64,000 bases of DNA from BOG-933 sp037132135 (GTDB lineage Bacteria > Pseudomonadota > Alphaproteobacteria > Azospirillales > Azospirillaceae): NCBI GenBank assembly GCA_037132135.1, contig JBAXPR010000001.1:1-64000 (forward strand). Direction: 5' to 3'. Positions 1-8,953 of the stretch are shown here, piece by piece (the first letter of the stretch is position 1; each line of letters starts with the position of its first letter). The notes below the pieces were generated by a model. The model ran no database searches. It was given only the letters and a program-made list of their open reading frames with translations, and was not told the origin of the DNA. A program made the position numbers and the translations under genes.

Positions 1-78
1 TTCGAGTTATTTCGCCGAAGGATTTTCGGATTCTGAGGTGAACAGGGTATAAAATTTTATCAATGACGCGCGGGCGGT

Positions 79-3000
79 TCAGAGCCCGGCTTCGCTGAAT
101 CGGCCGAGTTCAACCTTGAGGATCGCGAACGCCTCCTCGCTGAAGGCGAGCAACTCGCGCGTCACCGCCAGCGCCCGATCGGGGTCGCTGGCGCGGCAGG
201 CGATCTCGACCAGTTCGGCCCGACTGCCCAGCATCTCCAGGCCGAAGGTGCGGGAGCTGCTCTTGACCGGATGGGCCTCGCGCTCAAGCGCGGCCAGATC
301 CCGCCGCGTCATCGCCTCACCCATACGGCCGAGCCGGGCGCGGGCGTCGGTAATGTAGGTGTCGATGATGTGGCTCAGCGCCGCCGCCGGAATGTCGTTG
401 ATCAGGCTGCGCAGCATGACCGCAACCTGATTGGCCTCCGCCTGGCGGGCGGGAGCCGGTTTCGGCGCCACCAGCGGCTGGCCGAGAAAGCGGCCGACCA
501 TCGCCAGCAACTGCACCTTGGGCAGCGGCTTGGGCAGATAATCGTCCATGCCGGCCTCGATACAGCGGGCGCGGTCGCCGGCCATGGCGTTGGCGGTCAG
601 GGCGACGATCGGCAGCGCCGCAATCACCGGATCGGGCAGCGCCCGGATCGCCGCCGTGGCCTGAAAGCCGTCCATCTCGGGCATGGCCACGTCCATCAGT
701 ACCAGATCGAAGCCGCCGCCGGCCACCGCCGCCACCGCCGCCGCGCCGTCTTCGGCGGTTTCGACCCGATAGCCGGCCTTTTCCAGGATCGTGGTCGCGA
801 CCAGACGATTGGTCTCGCTGTCTTCGACCAGCAGAATACGGCCACCGGCCGCCGGCTCCGGCGTCCCCGGCGGCCGGAGTCCGACCGCCCGCACCACCGG
901 CTTGGGGGCGCTTTTCGCCGACTCGGACTCGGGCAGTGCCGCCGCCGGCAGGGTGAACCAGAAGGTGCTGCCGGCCCCGGGGTTGCTGACGACGCCGATC
1001 TCGCCGTCCATCATCGAGACCAGCTTGCGCGCGATGGCGAGGCCGAGCCCGGTGCCGCCATAGCGGCGCGAGGTCGAGGAATCGACCTGACTGAAGCGGT
1101 TGAACAGCCGGCGCAGCGCCTCTTCAGGGATGCCGATGCCGCTGTCGATCACGGCAACCCGGACTCGCCCCGGCAGGGCATGGATATGAACCCGGACACC
1201 ACCGCGATCGGTGAACTTGACGGCGTTGGAGACCAGATTGAGCAGCACCTGCCGCACCCGCCCCTCGTCGCCGCGAATGCAGGCCGGGACGTCGGCGTCG
1301 ACCTCAACGGTCAGGGTGATTGCCCGTTCCCGCGCCCGCGCCCCGAGTTCCTCGACGACCTCGGCGGCAACCCGGCCGATATCGAGCGGTTCCGACAGCA
1401 GATCCAGCCGGCCGGCCTCCATTTTGGAAAAGTCGAGAATATCGTTGAGAATGGTCAGCAGCGCCTCGCTGGAGCGCCGTGCCGCTTCGACATAGCGCTG
1501 CGACTCGGCAGGCAGATCGCCGTCCTCAAGCAGGCCGATCATCCCGAGCACGCCGTTCAGCGGCGTGCGGATTTCGTGGCTCATCATGGCCAAAAACTCG
1601 GCCTTGGCGTTGCCGGCCGCCTCGGCCTGCTCCTTGGCGGCGCGCAGCGCGTCCTGGGTCCGCTTGCGCTCGGTAATGTCGCGGACGACGCCGAGAAAAT
1701 GGGCACCCTCCCCCGCCTGCAATTCGCCGACCGCAAGCTCGACCGGAAACTCCTCGCCGTTGCGGCGAAGGCCGACGACCTCCCGGCCGGTGCCGATCAC
1801 CCGCCCGACGCCACCGGCAAGATAACGGCGGACGTAGCCTTCATGATGGATACGCCGGGACTCGGGCATCAGGATCGTGACGCTCCGCCCGATCATCTCG
1901 TCGGCCTCATAGCCGAACAGCCGGCAGGCCGCCGGATTGACGCCCTCGATGAAACCGAAGCCGTCGATGGTGATGATGCCGTCGTCGACGGTCTCGAAGA
2001 TCGCGCGGAGTCGGGCCTCGGAGCTGGCCACCGCCATCTCGGCGACCCTGCGCTCGGTGATGTCGGTGACGATGCCGTCGATCACCATCTGGCCGGGGTC
2101 GCCGCGCTCGACCAGCTGATAGCGGCCGTGCAACCAGCGCCGTTCACCGCCCGGCCCGTTGATCCGGAATACCGCCTGGGTGGTTGGGGTGCCGGGCGAG
2201 AGCCCGGCCAGGGCGGCGTCCCAGGAATCGCGGTCGGCGGGATCGATCATCGCCCGCAGCAGCTCCGGCTGGGAGCGGAAATCATCCGGCGGCATGCCGG
2301 TCGCCCGCTGAATCGCCGGATTGACGTAGAGTACCCGCTCCAGCCCCGGGGTAAACGAACAGATCACGTCCTCGACCGAGGCCAGCACCTGCGCCAGATC
2401 GGCCTGGGTCTGCTGGAGCGCCCGGGTGCGGCGGCCAACCTGCTCCTCGAGATCGACATAATGACGGCGCAGACGCTCCAGCATGCCGTCAAAGGCCAGG
2501 GCCAGCTGGCCAACCTCATCGCCCCGCCGGATGCCCGCCAGCGCCCGAATCTGGCGGTCGTCGAACGGCGCCTCGCCGGTGACCCGCCCGGCCGCCTCGG
2601 CCAGATCGCGAATGGGCTTGCACAAACGCCGCCCCATCAGGGCGGCCAGTCCGAACACCGTCAATGTCAGCCCCAGACCAACCGCCACTATTGCCGGCAG
2701 CAGGCCGCGGACCGAAGCCGGCAGCACTTGGCGCTCGATCCCGAGCCGCAGCACCGGCGCCGGCCCGCCCTCCAGTTCGGCCAGCCGCAGCGGCCGCTCG
2801 ACAAAGGTCAGCGCCGAACCGCCGGCCAGCGGACTGGCGGCGGTCAGAATCTCGCCGCCGCCGCGCAACTCGGCGCGAGCCCCCTCCGGCAGCAGGGCCA
2901 TCGCCTGTTTCAGCGCGCCGTCGAGCGCGATCTCGCCGACCATCACCCCCTCGGAGTGGCCGAGCGCGGAAACGCCCACGGGATAGGCCGCCAGCAACAC

Positions 3001-3489
3001 CCCGGCGCCGCTCTCGCCCGGCGCCACCACGCGGACAATGGCGTGCCCCTGGCCAATGACCTCGGGCAGCCAGGGCCCGGCACGGATGGAACGCGGACGA
3101 TTGGGCTGGTTGACGGCGACAGTCCGGCCGGCGGCATCGCTCAACACCACCAGCGCCGGCCACACGCCGCCGCTCTTGTGGCTGGCCAGAAACGGCAGCA
3201 GACGGAGAGCGCCGCCCTGAGCCTCGGCGAGCGCCGCCGCCACCAGCGGCGAGGCGGCCAACGCCGCGGTATCGGTGAGAAAGGCCCGCAGCGCCAGCTC
3301 GAGCTGGCTCTGGACCATCGTGGCGTCTCGTTCGAGATGCTGGCCGGCCTGCTCGCGCAGCAGCGAACTGATCAGCGCCAGCGCGCCGCCCCCCACCACC
3401 AGCGTCAGGGTCAGGGCGAGACAAACGCTCCAGACGGCGATCCGCCGCTCCAGTTTCGCTCCGACCCATCTCGCCGCCCGGCCGCTCAT
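79..3489 (-). CDS. Hybrid sensor histidine kinase with FixL-like heme PAS, REC and HPt
   Basis: Membrane-bound phosphorelay kinase of about 1136 residues. In order: TM helix (17-43), periplasmic sensor region, second TM (263-285), HAMP, a PAS domain, a second PAS (about 490-605), HisKA with phospho-His 638 (SHEIRTPLN), HATPase, receiver (Asp 933 in LMDVAMPEMDG) and a C-terminal HPt (His 1073 in EAHPVKSSS). The second PAS closely follows FixL: His 549 (HEGYVRRY) aligns with the proximal heme ligand and Arg 569 (GTGR) with the oxygen-contacting Arg; the distal His is Arg. Heme and oxygen sensing are therefore inferred. The frame is open to a TTG at 3594, but the ATG at 3489 follows AGGGGG at good spacing and gives a normal N-terminus. 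It lies downstream of merR on the same strand. Confidence 0.9.
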   Translation of the reverse strand: MSGRAARWVGAKLERRIAVWSVCLALTLTLVVGGGALALISSLLREQAGQHLERDATMVQSQLELALRAFLTDTAALAASPLVAAALAEAQGGALRLLPFLASHKSGGVWPALVVLSDAAGRTVAVNQPNRPRSIRAGPWLPEVIGQGHAIVRVVAPGESGAGVLLAAYPVGVSALGHSEGVMVGEIALDGALKQAMALLPEGARAELRGGGEILTAASPLAGGSALTFVERPLRLAELEGGPAPVLRLGIERQVLPASVRGLLPAIVAVGLGLTLTVFGLAALMGRRLCKPIRDLAEAAGRVTGEAPFDDRQIRALAGIRRGDEVGQLALAFDGMLERLRRHYVDLEEQVGRRTRALQQTQADLAQVLASVEDVICSFTPGLERVLYVNPAIQRATGMPPDDFRSQPELLRAMIDPADRDSWDAALAGLSPGTPTTQAVFRINGPGGERRWLHGRYQLVERGDPGQMVIDGIVTDITERRVAEMAVASSEARLRAIFETVDDGIITIDGFGFIEGVNPAACRLFGYEADEMIGRSVTILMPESRRIHHEGYVRRYLAGGVGRVIGTGREVVGLRRNGEEFPVELAVGELQAGEGAHFLGVVRDITERKRTQDALRAAKEQAEAAGNAKAEFLAMMSHEIRTPLNGVLGMIGLLEDGDLPAESQRYVEAARRSSEALLTILNDILDFSKMEAGRLDLLSEPLDIGRVAAEVVEELGARARERAITLTVEVDADVPACIRGDEGRVRQVLLNLVSNAVKFTDRGGVRVHIHALPGRVRVAVIDSGIGIPEEALRRLFNRFSQVDSSTSRRYGGTGLGLAIARKLVSMMDGEIGVVSNPGAGSTFWFTLPAAALPESESAKSAPKPVVRAVGLRPPGTPEPAAGGRILLVEDSETNRLVATTILEKAGYRVETAEDGAAAVAAVAGGGFDLVLMDVAMPEMDGFQATAAIRALPDPVIAALPIVALTANAMAGDRARCIEAGMDDYLPKPLPKVQLLAMVGRFLGQPLVAPKPAPARQAEANQVAVMLRSLINDIPAAALSHIIDTYITDARARLGRMGEAMTRRDLAALEREAHPVKSSSRTFGLEMLGSRAELVEIACRASDPDRALAVTRELLAFSEEAFAILKVELGRFSEAGL

Positions 3490-3600
3490 CGCCTCGCCCC
3501 CTGTCCGTCGCCTCCCCTGGCCCGAGTCCGGTGCGGCACCCGAGCCTGCGGAGATGGCGGCCAGGACGCCCGAAGCACCGCTGTCGCCAAACAAACGGGC

Positions 3601-4281
3601 TTAGCGAATCGCTTTTCGCAATACTGACTTAAGGTCGATCAACTCGGTTCTCAAGGCCGTCAGTTCGCGTCGGAGCCAGACCGGCAGTTCGCCGGCCGCA
3701 ATCGACGGCGCCGACGCGCATGCAGCCGCCGGTAGAACGGCCGGTGAAACCGTCGACACCGCCTCGGTCCAGACCGGGACCGGCGCCGGAGCATGGGCGA
3801 CAGGAAGCGGGCGCTCGATCGCCGGCGGTCGTGCCGGCGGCGGGGGCTCCTCGGGCGGATCCGCCTCAGACTCCTCCTCGGCCTCGGCCGAATCATCGCC
3901 CGGCTGGTCCTCGCCCGGCATCTCTTCGCCCGGAAGCTCCTCGGCCCCTAGCTCGGGACGAAGCATGCTGTCGACCAGGGCCTCGGCGTCCTCGCCCTCG
4001 GTCCCGGCCTGACGCTGATCCTTCAACAGGCGCTGCACGCCCTTGATGGTATAGCCTTCGCTGTAGAGCAGACGCTGGATCTTGCGCAGCAGCGCAACAT
4101 CCTCGGGCCGGTAATAGCGTCGGCCGCCGCCGCGTTTCAGCGGCCGGACCTGGGGAAACTTGGTCTCCCAGAAGCGCAGCACGTGCTGGGGTACATCCAG
4201 CTCGTCCGATACTTCGCTGATGGTCCGAAACGCGGTTGCCGACTTGGCACCCGCGCGTGGCCTTGCTGCTTCTTTTTCCAT
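3601..4281 (-). CDS. MerR family transcriptional regulator (ihfA-linked type)
   Basis: DNA-binding regulator of 226 residues with an N-terminal MerR winged helix (about residues 20-88: ISEVSDELDVPQHVLRFWE, GGGRRYY, LLRKIQRLLYSEGYTIKGV). The rest is a long acidic and Pro/Ala-rich linker followed by a short helical C-terminus (LRRELTALRTELIDLKSVL). It lacks the Cys pattern of metal-responsive MerR proteins. This MerR gene next to ihfA is a standard alphaproteobacterial arrangement; its target is not evident from sequence. It starts 8 bases after the ihfA stop, so the two are probably cotranscribed. Confidence 0.9.
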   Translation of the reverse strand: MEKEAARPRAGAKSATAFRTISEVSDELDVPQHVLRFWETKFPQVRPLKRGGGRRYYRPEDVALLRKIQRLLYSEGYTIKGVQRLLKDQRQAGTEGEDAEALVDSMLRPELGAEELPGEEMPGEDQPGDDSAEAEEESEADPPEEPPPPARPPAIERPLPVAHAPAPVPVWTEAVSTVSPAVLPAAACASAPSIAAGELPVWLRRELTALRTELIDLKSVLRKAIR

Positions 4282-4289
4282 ACCCGTCC

Positions 4290-4613
4290 TCAGGACGCGT
4301 CGGCGCCCTCGGCCTCGGCCAGACCGACATTAATCCGGTTTTTCAGCACGTGACTGGCCCGGAACACCAGCACCCGGCGCGGCAGGATCGGCACTTCTTC
4401 GCCGGTCTTGGGATTGCGGCCGACCCGCTGGCCCTTTTGCCGCACCGAGAAGCTGCCGAACGACGAAATCTTGACCATCTCTCCGCGCGCCAAGGCATCG
4501 GCAACCTCGTTGAGAATGGTTTCGACCAGATCCGCGGACTCGTTCCGTGACAGGCCAACTTCCTGGTAGACTGCTTCGCTGAGTTGGGCGCGGGTGACTG
4601 TAGCATTCGGCAT
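4290..4613 (-). CDS. ihfA: Integration host factor subunit alpha
   Basis: Subunit of the DNA-bending IHF heterodimer, 107 residues, the usual family length. It shows the HU/IHF fold: N-terminal helices (TRAQLSEAVYQEVGLSRNESADLVETIL), the core VKISSFGSFSVRQK, and the DNA-wrapping arm GRNPKTGEEVPILPRRVLVFRAS with the intercalating Pro region. The start is preceded by GGAGGG and a plausible sigma-70 promoter. The gene sits between fabH and merR, its usual place in alphaproteobacteria. Confidence 0.97.
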   Translation of the reverse strand: MPNATVTRAQLSEAVYQEVGLSRNESADLVETILNEVADALARGEMVKISSFGSFSVRQKGQRVGRNPKTGEEVPILPRRVLVFRASHVLKNRINVGLAEAEGADAS

Positions 4614-4643
4614 AGCGCTGTCCCTCCGAGAACCGGGACGGCC

Positions 4644-4672
4644 ACCCTACTGCGCGTCACTAAACCCGTCAA
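4644..4672 (-). promoter_or_regulatory. Probable sigma-70 promoter of ihfA-merR
   Basis: Read on the minus strand: TTGACG (4672-4667), a 17-base spacer, then TAGGGT (4649-4644). The -35 matches 5 of 6 consensus bases, the -10 only 3 of 6. It sits 30 bases before the ihfA start and is followed by a GGAGGG ribosome site. Sequence-only call. Confidence 0.45.
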
Positions 4673-4751
4673 TTCAAAAGGTTGGCGGCCGGGTCAAAAG
4701 TCGCACGCGAAGCACGGTCCGCGCCGGAGCCCAAAGCGCCGGTTGGCCGCA

Positions 4752-4767
4752 GGCACCGCGGGGTGCC
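4752..4767. terminator. Short GC hairpin after fabH
   Basis: GGCACC-GCGG-GGTGCC, a perfect 6-bp stem with a 4-base loop, 15 bases past the fabH stop. There is no U-tract, so intrinsic termination is uncertain; it separates the plsX-fabH operon from the ihfA promoter. Confidence 0.3.
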
Positions 4768-4781
4768 CGGCCGAAGCCCGC

Positions 4782-5756
4782 CTACCAGCGAACCAGCGCC
4801 GAACCCCAGGTAAAACCGCCGCCCATCGCCTCCATCAGCAGGAGGTCGCCGCGCTTGATCCGGCCATCGGCGACCGCCTCGGCCAGCGCCAGGGGAATCG
4901 AGGCCGCCGAGGTGTTGCCGTGGTGATCCACCGTCACCACCGCCTTTTCGGGCGGCAGCTTCAGCTTCTTTGCCGTGCCCTCAATGATACGCAGATTGGC
5001 CTGATGGGGCACCAGCCAGTCGAGTTGCTTGCCGTCGATGTGGTTGGCGGCCAGCGCCTCGGCAGCGACCTCGCTGAGGCGACTCACGGCATGGCGGAAA
5101 ACCTCCTGGCCGTTCATGCGCACGGCGCCGATGGTGCCGGTGGTCGAGGGGCCGCCGTCGCAGGCCAGCGACTCGTAATGCCGGCCGTCCGAGTGCAGGT
5201 GGGTCGACAGAACGCCGCGGTCGGCGATCGTCCCCTCGCCCTCCGCCGCCTCCAGCACCACCGCGCCGGCGCCGTCGCCGAACAGCACGCAGGTGGTGCG
5301 GTCCTCCCAGTCGAGGATGCGCGAAAAGGTGTCGGCGCCGATCACCAGCGCCGTGGTGGCCTGACCGAGGCGAATGAAGTTGTCGGCGATGGCCAGGGCA
5401 TAGATGAAGCCCGAACAGACCGCCTGAACATCGAAGGCAAAGCCGCGGGTGATGCCGAGTCGGGCCTGGACCCGGACCGCGCTGGCCGGAAAGGTGTGGT
5501 CGGCGGTGGTGGTCCCGAGCACGATCAGGTCGACCCGCCCGGCCGGAATCCCGGCCTGCTCCAGAGCGGCCTTGGCGGCCGCGAAGGCCAGATCCGAGGT
5601 GGTTTCGCCCTCGGCGGCGATGTGGCGGCTGCGGATGCCGCTGCGCTGCACGATCCACTCGTCGGTGGTATCAACACGTTGGGCGAGATCGTGATTGCTC
5701 ACAACTTTTGCCGGGAGGTAGGCGCCGACGCCCACCATCTGGGATCGCATGGGCAT
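4782..5756 (-). CDS. fabH: Beta-ketoacyl-ACP synthase III
   Basis: Condenses acetyl-CoA with malonyl-ACP to start fatty acid synthesis in the cytoplasm. The 324-residue protein has the full catalytic triad of the family: Cys 114 (QAVCSGF), His 251 (VPHQANLRI) and Asn 281 (HGNTSAAS), plus the C-terminal glycine-rich GGGFTWGS. The start codon overlaps the plsX stop (TGATG), so the two are translationally coupled, as expected for the conserved rpmF-plsX-fabH operon. Confidence 0.98.
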   Translation of the reverse strand: MPMRSQMVGVGAYLPAKVVSNHDLAQRVDTTDEWIVQRSGIRSRHIAAEGETTSDLAFAAAKAALEQAGIPAGRVDLIVLGTTTADHTFPASAVRVQARLGITRGFAFDVQAVCSGFIYALAIADNFIRLGQATTALVIGADTFSRILDWEDRTTCVLFGDGAGAVVLEAAEGEGTIADRGVLSTHLHSDGRHYESLACDGGPSTTGTIGAVRMNGQEVFRHAVSRLSEVAAEALAANHIDGKQLDWLVPHQANLRIIEGTAKKLKLPPEKAVVTVDHHGNTSAASIPLALAEAVADGRIKRGDLLLMEAMGGGFTWGSALVRW

Positions 5757-6853
5757 CAGACCGCCACCGCCTCGCTGTCAGGACCGGATGCCGGGCGCAG
5801 ATGCGACATCTCTTCCTTGACCCGCTCGTTGAACCCCTGCACCGCCAGATCATAAGCCACACAGATGGCATTGGCGAAGCCGACCGCATCGGTGCCACCG
5901 TGGCTCTTGACGCAGATGCCGCGCAGACCCAGGAACATGGCGCCGTTGTAGCGGCGGGGATCGGTGCGGACCTTGAGCTTCTTGAATGCCGGCCGCGCCA
6001 GCACATAGCCGATCCGGGCCAGGAACGAGGCCCGGAAGGTCCGGCGCAGCAACTCGGAATAGAACTTGGCCGTGCCCTCGGCGGTCTTCAGCGCGATGTT
6101 CCCGGTAAAGCCGTCGGTGACCACGACATCGACCTTGCCGGTGCCGATGTCGTTGCCTTCGACGAAGCCGTCGAACCGCAACGGCAGATCAAGTTCGCGC
6201 AGTCGCGCCGCCGCCTCGCGAATGGCCTCGTGGCCCTTCTGATCCTCGGAGCCGACGTTGAGCAACCCCACGGTCGGCTGTTCCAGCCCCAGCACCGAGC
6301 GCGCGAAAGCGGCGCCCATCACGGCAAACTGCACGAGGTTGTTGGCGTCGCATTCAAGATTGGCGCCGAGGTCAAGCATCACGCTTTCGCCGCGCAGAGT
6401 CGGGAAAAACGAGGCGATCGCGGGCCGGTCGATCCCCGGCAGGGTTTTCAGAACCATTTTGGCCATGGCCATCAGAGCGCCGGTGTTGCCCGCCGACACC
6501 ACCACCCCGGCCTTGCCATCGGACACAGCATCAATCGCCCGGCGCATCGAGCTGTTGCGCCCGGCCCGGAGCGCCACCGAGGGCTTGGCGTCGCCGGCCA
6601 CCGCATCGGGGGTATGGATGACGGTGGTAACGTCGCGCAACGCCGGCCGTTTTGCCAGCAGCGGCCCGATTCGGTGTTCGTCGCCGAAGAGCAGATAGTC
6701 GACGCCGGGGTGGCGCTCACGCGCCAGTTCGGCCCCAGCCACCACCATGTCGGGGGCGTGATCCCCTCCCATGGCGTCCAGGGCGATGGTCAAGCGTCCA
6801 CTCACTGCGGCATGGCTCCCCTTCCGCTCGCCGGGATTATCCCCGACACTCAA
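5756..6853 (-). CDS. plsX: Phosphate acyltransferase PlsX
   Basis: Makes acyl-phosphate from acyl-ACP for membrane phospholipid synthesis. The 365-residue protein has the PlsX signatures ALDAMGGDHAPDMVVAGA near the N-terminus, NTGALM in the middle and DVVVTDGFTGNIALKTAEG in the second half. It lies between rpmF (6 bases upstream) and fabH (1-base overlap). Length and context are fully typical. Confidence 0.98.
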   Translation of the reverse strand: MSVGDNPGERKGSHAAVSGRLTIALDAMGGDHAPDMVVAGAELARERHPGVDYLLFGDEHRIGPLLAKRPALRDVTTVIHTPDAVAGDAKPSVALRAGRNSSMRRAIDAVSDGKAGVVVSAGNTGALMAMAKMVLKTLPGIDRPAIASFFPTLRGESVMLDLGANLECDANNLVQFAVMGAAFARSVLGLEQPTVGLLNVGSEDQKGHEAIREAAARLRELDLPLRFDGFVEGNDIGTGKVDVVVTDGFTGNIALKTAEGTAKFYSELLRRTFRASFLARIGYVLARPAFKKLKVRTDPRRYNGAMFLGLRGICVKSHGGTDAVGFANAICVAYDLAVQGFNERVKEEMSHLRPASGPDSEAVAV

Positions 6854-6859
6854 GGCGCG

Positions 6860-7042
6860 TTATGCCGTGGCGGATTTCACCACTTCCCGTCCGTCGTAAT
6901 GACCGCAGGACAGGCAAACGTGGTGGGGGCGCTTCAATTCACCGCAGTTGGCGCATTCCGCGTACGGCTGCGCCGTCAGGGCATGATGAGCCCGCCGCAT
7001 GTTGCGCCGTGACTTGGACGTTTTCTTCTTAGGAACAGCCAT
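6860..7042 (-). CDS. rpmF: 50S ribosomal protein L32
   Basis: Small basic ribosomal protein of 60 residues starting MAVPKKKTSKSRRNMRRAH, the standard L32 N-terminus. It keeps the four-cysteine zinc knuckle (CANC and CLSC). An in-frame upstream codon would add six residues (MDRVET) that the family lacks, so the ATG at 7042 is chosen. It heads the plsX-fabH operon. Confidence 0.97.
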   Translation of the reverse strand: MAVPKKKTSKSRRNMRRAHHALTAQPYAECANCGELKRPHHVCLSCGHYDGREVVKSATA

Positions 7043-7083
7043 GGTCTCTACTCGATCCAATCAACCTGTCATCCGTGCGGAAA

Positions 7084-7106
7084 GGGCGGCCCCAATAAGG
7101 CCGCCC
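7084..7106 (-). terminator. Hairpin between yceD-like gene and rpmF
   Basis: GGGCGGCC-7-GGCCGCCC, a perfect 8-bp stem. It lies past the end of the DUF177 gene and before rpmF on the same strand. There is no strong U-tract. A weak promoter-like pair (TTGCCC at 7150-7145, TATTGA at 7127-7122, 17-base spacer) lies upstream of it, so it could instead be in the rpmF leader. Confidence 0.4.
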
Positions 7107-7192
7107 CGTCGCGCGGCGGATTCAATACCGCCAATACGGCACGAGGGCAAGCGATATCGGGAATAACTGCTGCGATCTTGGGCGGCGGCGCC

Positions 7193-7774
7193 CTAATGCC
7201 GCCGCTTGAGCGCCGCCAGCGCCCCGAACGGGTTCGCCGGCGCCGCACCGGCCTCCGCTCCGGCCCCCGCCGCGTCGTCGTCAAAGCCGGAGAAGCCGGC
7301 CCCGGGGGCGCGGGGATAGGGATCGAGGGCCAGCGACAAGTGCTGGGCGGTCAGTTCCCCGAGATCGATCACGCCGGCGGTCATCGGTTCGGGAACATCC
7401 TCGTCGGGAGCGAAGGGATCCAGCGTCACTTCGGTTTCGCTTCCGGCCAGACGCTCCTCGGGCGCGAAAAGGGCGCTGAACTCTTCGCACACCCGCTCTG
7501 TCACCGGTTCCAGGGTGACGACGCAGCTCTGCACCACCTCGGCCGTGAGCGTGCCCCGGACCAGAACCATTCCGCTCTGGGGGCCGTGCAACCGGTTGAG
7601 ACGGACAGTGGCGGCAAGACTCCGCACCGCCTCGATTCGAAAGCGCCGGGCCAGCGCCCGGCATTCGGCGGCGCTGGCCTCGATCTCGCGCACGGTCTGA
7701 TCGCCGGCCAGGGACAGGGCGACCACCGGCCGGGAAAACTCCGGCGGCGGTATCGGCGTCTCGGCGGCGGTCAT
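7193..7774 (-). CDS. DUF177 (YceD family) protein
   Basis: 193-residue member of the YceD/DUF177 family, which is linked to 23S rRNA accumulation and usually sits beside rpmF. Visible features are the central strand-rich core (GTLTAEVVQSCVVTLEPVTERV) with its conserved Cys, and an acidic segment before the ITAGVIDLGELTAQHLSLALDPYPRAPGA-type family signature. The ATG at 7774 overlaps the stop of the upstream chaperone gene (ATGA), indicating coupled translation. Confidence 0.9.
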   Translation of the reverse strand: MTAAETPIPPPEFSRPVVALSLAGDQTVREIEASAAECRALARRFRIEAVRSLAATVRLNRLHGPQSGMVLVRGTLTAEVVQSCVVTLEPVTERVCEEFSALFAPEERLAGSETEVTLDPFAPDEDVPEPMTAGVIDLGELTAQHLSLALDPYPRAPGAGFSGFDDDAAGAGAEAGAAPANPFGALAALKRRH

Positions 7775-8340
7775 GACGCCCCCCCACCATCGCCCGGCGG
7801 CGGATCGGGAAAGCACACCTCGCCGGCCAGCAGGGCCTCCAGCGGTTGCGCCTCCAGCACCGCCACGGCCTGGCGAAGATAGCCGGCCATGCGCGCCAGC
7901 GCTTCGGGCGCCGGCTCCAGCACGGTGCCGAAGAGATTATTGTCGAGCGCCGCCAGCAGCGCGTCGTCGCCCGCCCCGGCAATGCCGCGATCATAGGCCA
8001 CGATCCGGCCGTTGAAGCCCTTGACCATGCGTTTGACCCGTGGCGGCACCCCCATGTCGCCGACCCCCATTTCGCGCACGGTGCAATCCATCTCGGTGAT
8101 CATGCCCTCGAAGAAGTCCCGGGAAAACAGCCGGGCCGCCTCGCCCTGCCCCTTCAAGCGGTGCACCACCAGAAAGGCGTGGAGCGCCAGCATCTCGTAA
8201 CGGCCGTCGAGGCTGTCGGGAATGCCGCACCAGAGATAGAACCCGGGGCGGCGCGACTGTTCAACCACCAGAGCATAGCAGCGCGCCACCGCCCGCTTCC
8301 GGCCGCTGCCCAAAAAAAGGCGTTTCAGGAATACCATCAT
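7771..8340 (-). CDS. Ubiquinol-cytochrome c chaperone family protein (CBP3-like)
   Basis: Assembly factor related to mitochondrial CBP3/UQCC1, which helps cytochrome b maturation for the bc1 complex. The approximately 189-residue protein carries the family core YALVVEQSRRPGFYLWCG, DSLDGRYEMLALHAFLVVHRL and FEGMITEMDCTVREMGVGD. Two adjacent ATG codons at 8340 and 8337 are the likely start; the frame runs further upstream without family similarity. It overlaps the DUF177 gene by 4 bases and is divergent from bamE. Confidence 0.9.
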   Translation of the reverse strand: MMVFLKRLFLGSGRKRAVARCYALVVEQSRRPGFYLWCGIPDSLDGRYEMLALHAFLVVHRLKGQGEAARLFSRDFFEGMITEMDCTVREMGVGDMGVPPRVKRMVKGFNGRIVAYDRGIAGAGDDALLAALDNNLFGTVLEPAPEALARMAGYLRQAVAVLEAQPLEALLAGEVCFPDPPPGDGGGAS

Positions 8341-8458
8341 GGTCGTGCCCGCGATCCCCCAGCGATCCCGTTGACAGGTCAAAGCGAGCGGTGCGATTGT
8401 CGGAGCCGCGCCCCCGCCCGCTATCGCGCGTCCCGCTCACCAGAGAGTGTCGATTGTC

Positions 8459-8923
8459 ATGACCGGATCGACCGCTGTCAAACTGTTCGCCGTCGGCCTC
8501 TTGATTTCGACCACGGCCGCCTGCGCGCCGATCGTGTCGATCCACGGCAATTTCATCGAACCCGAACGGCTCCAGCAGATTCACGAGGGCATCAGCCGCA
8601 AGGCCGATATCGCCGATGTCCTGGGCACGCCGACCGCCACCGGCACCTTCGATCCCAACACTTGGTATTATATCGGCCAGCGTACCGAGAAGGTGGCCTT
8701 CTACCCCCCCGAGGTGGTCGACCGTCAGGTGCTGGTGCTCCAGTTTGATCAGACCGGCGTCGTGCGCAAGGTCGAGAAGCTTGATGCCAGCGCCGGCCAG
8801 GATGTCTCGTTGGTCGAACGCACCACCCCGACCGCGGGCAAGGATCTGTCGTTCCTGGAACAGATGATGGGCAACGTTGGCCGCTTCTCCAACGGCAAGA
8901 AGGACAGCGGGCCGGGCCACTGA
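8459..8923 (+). CDS. bamE: Outer membrane protein assembly factor BamE
   Basis: Small lipoprotein of the BAM complex, anchored in the inner leaflet of the outer membrane. The 154-residue product has a signal peptide with a lipobox (TTAAC, Cys 22), then the SmpA/BamE fold: GNFIEPERLQQIHEGISRKADIADVLGTPT, TWYYIGQRTEKVAFYPPEVVDRQVLVLQFD. The C-terminus is a low-complexity tail. ATG at 8459 is preferred over a GTG 12 bases upstream because it gives a compact signal peptide and GAGAG lies before it. Confidence 0.93.
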   Translation: MTGSTAVKLFAVGLLISTTAACAPIVSIHGNFIEPERLQQIHEGISRKADIADVLGTPTATGTFDPNTWYYIGQRTEKVAFYPPEVVDRQVLVLQFDQTGVVRKVEKLDASAGQDVSLVERTTPTAGKDLSFLEQMMGNVGRFSNGKKDSGPGH

Positions 8924-8953
8924 GCGCGACTCCGCCCGCGCCCGGTCCCGGGA

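Noticed and set aside
3595..3600. tRNA-Pro gene expected downstream of merR in many alphaproteobacteria
   Set aside because: Only a few bases separate merR from the hybrid kinase frame; no cloverleaf is visible here or elsewhere in the window.
271..3627. Very long plus-strand open frame (1118 residues) opposite the first hybrid kinase
   Set aside because: It is the antisense shadow of a gene with clear kinase domains; its translation is Arg/Gln/His/Asp-rich with no fold signature, as is usual in GC-rich DNA.
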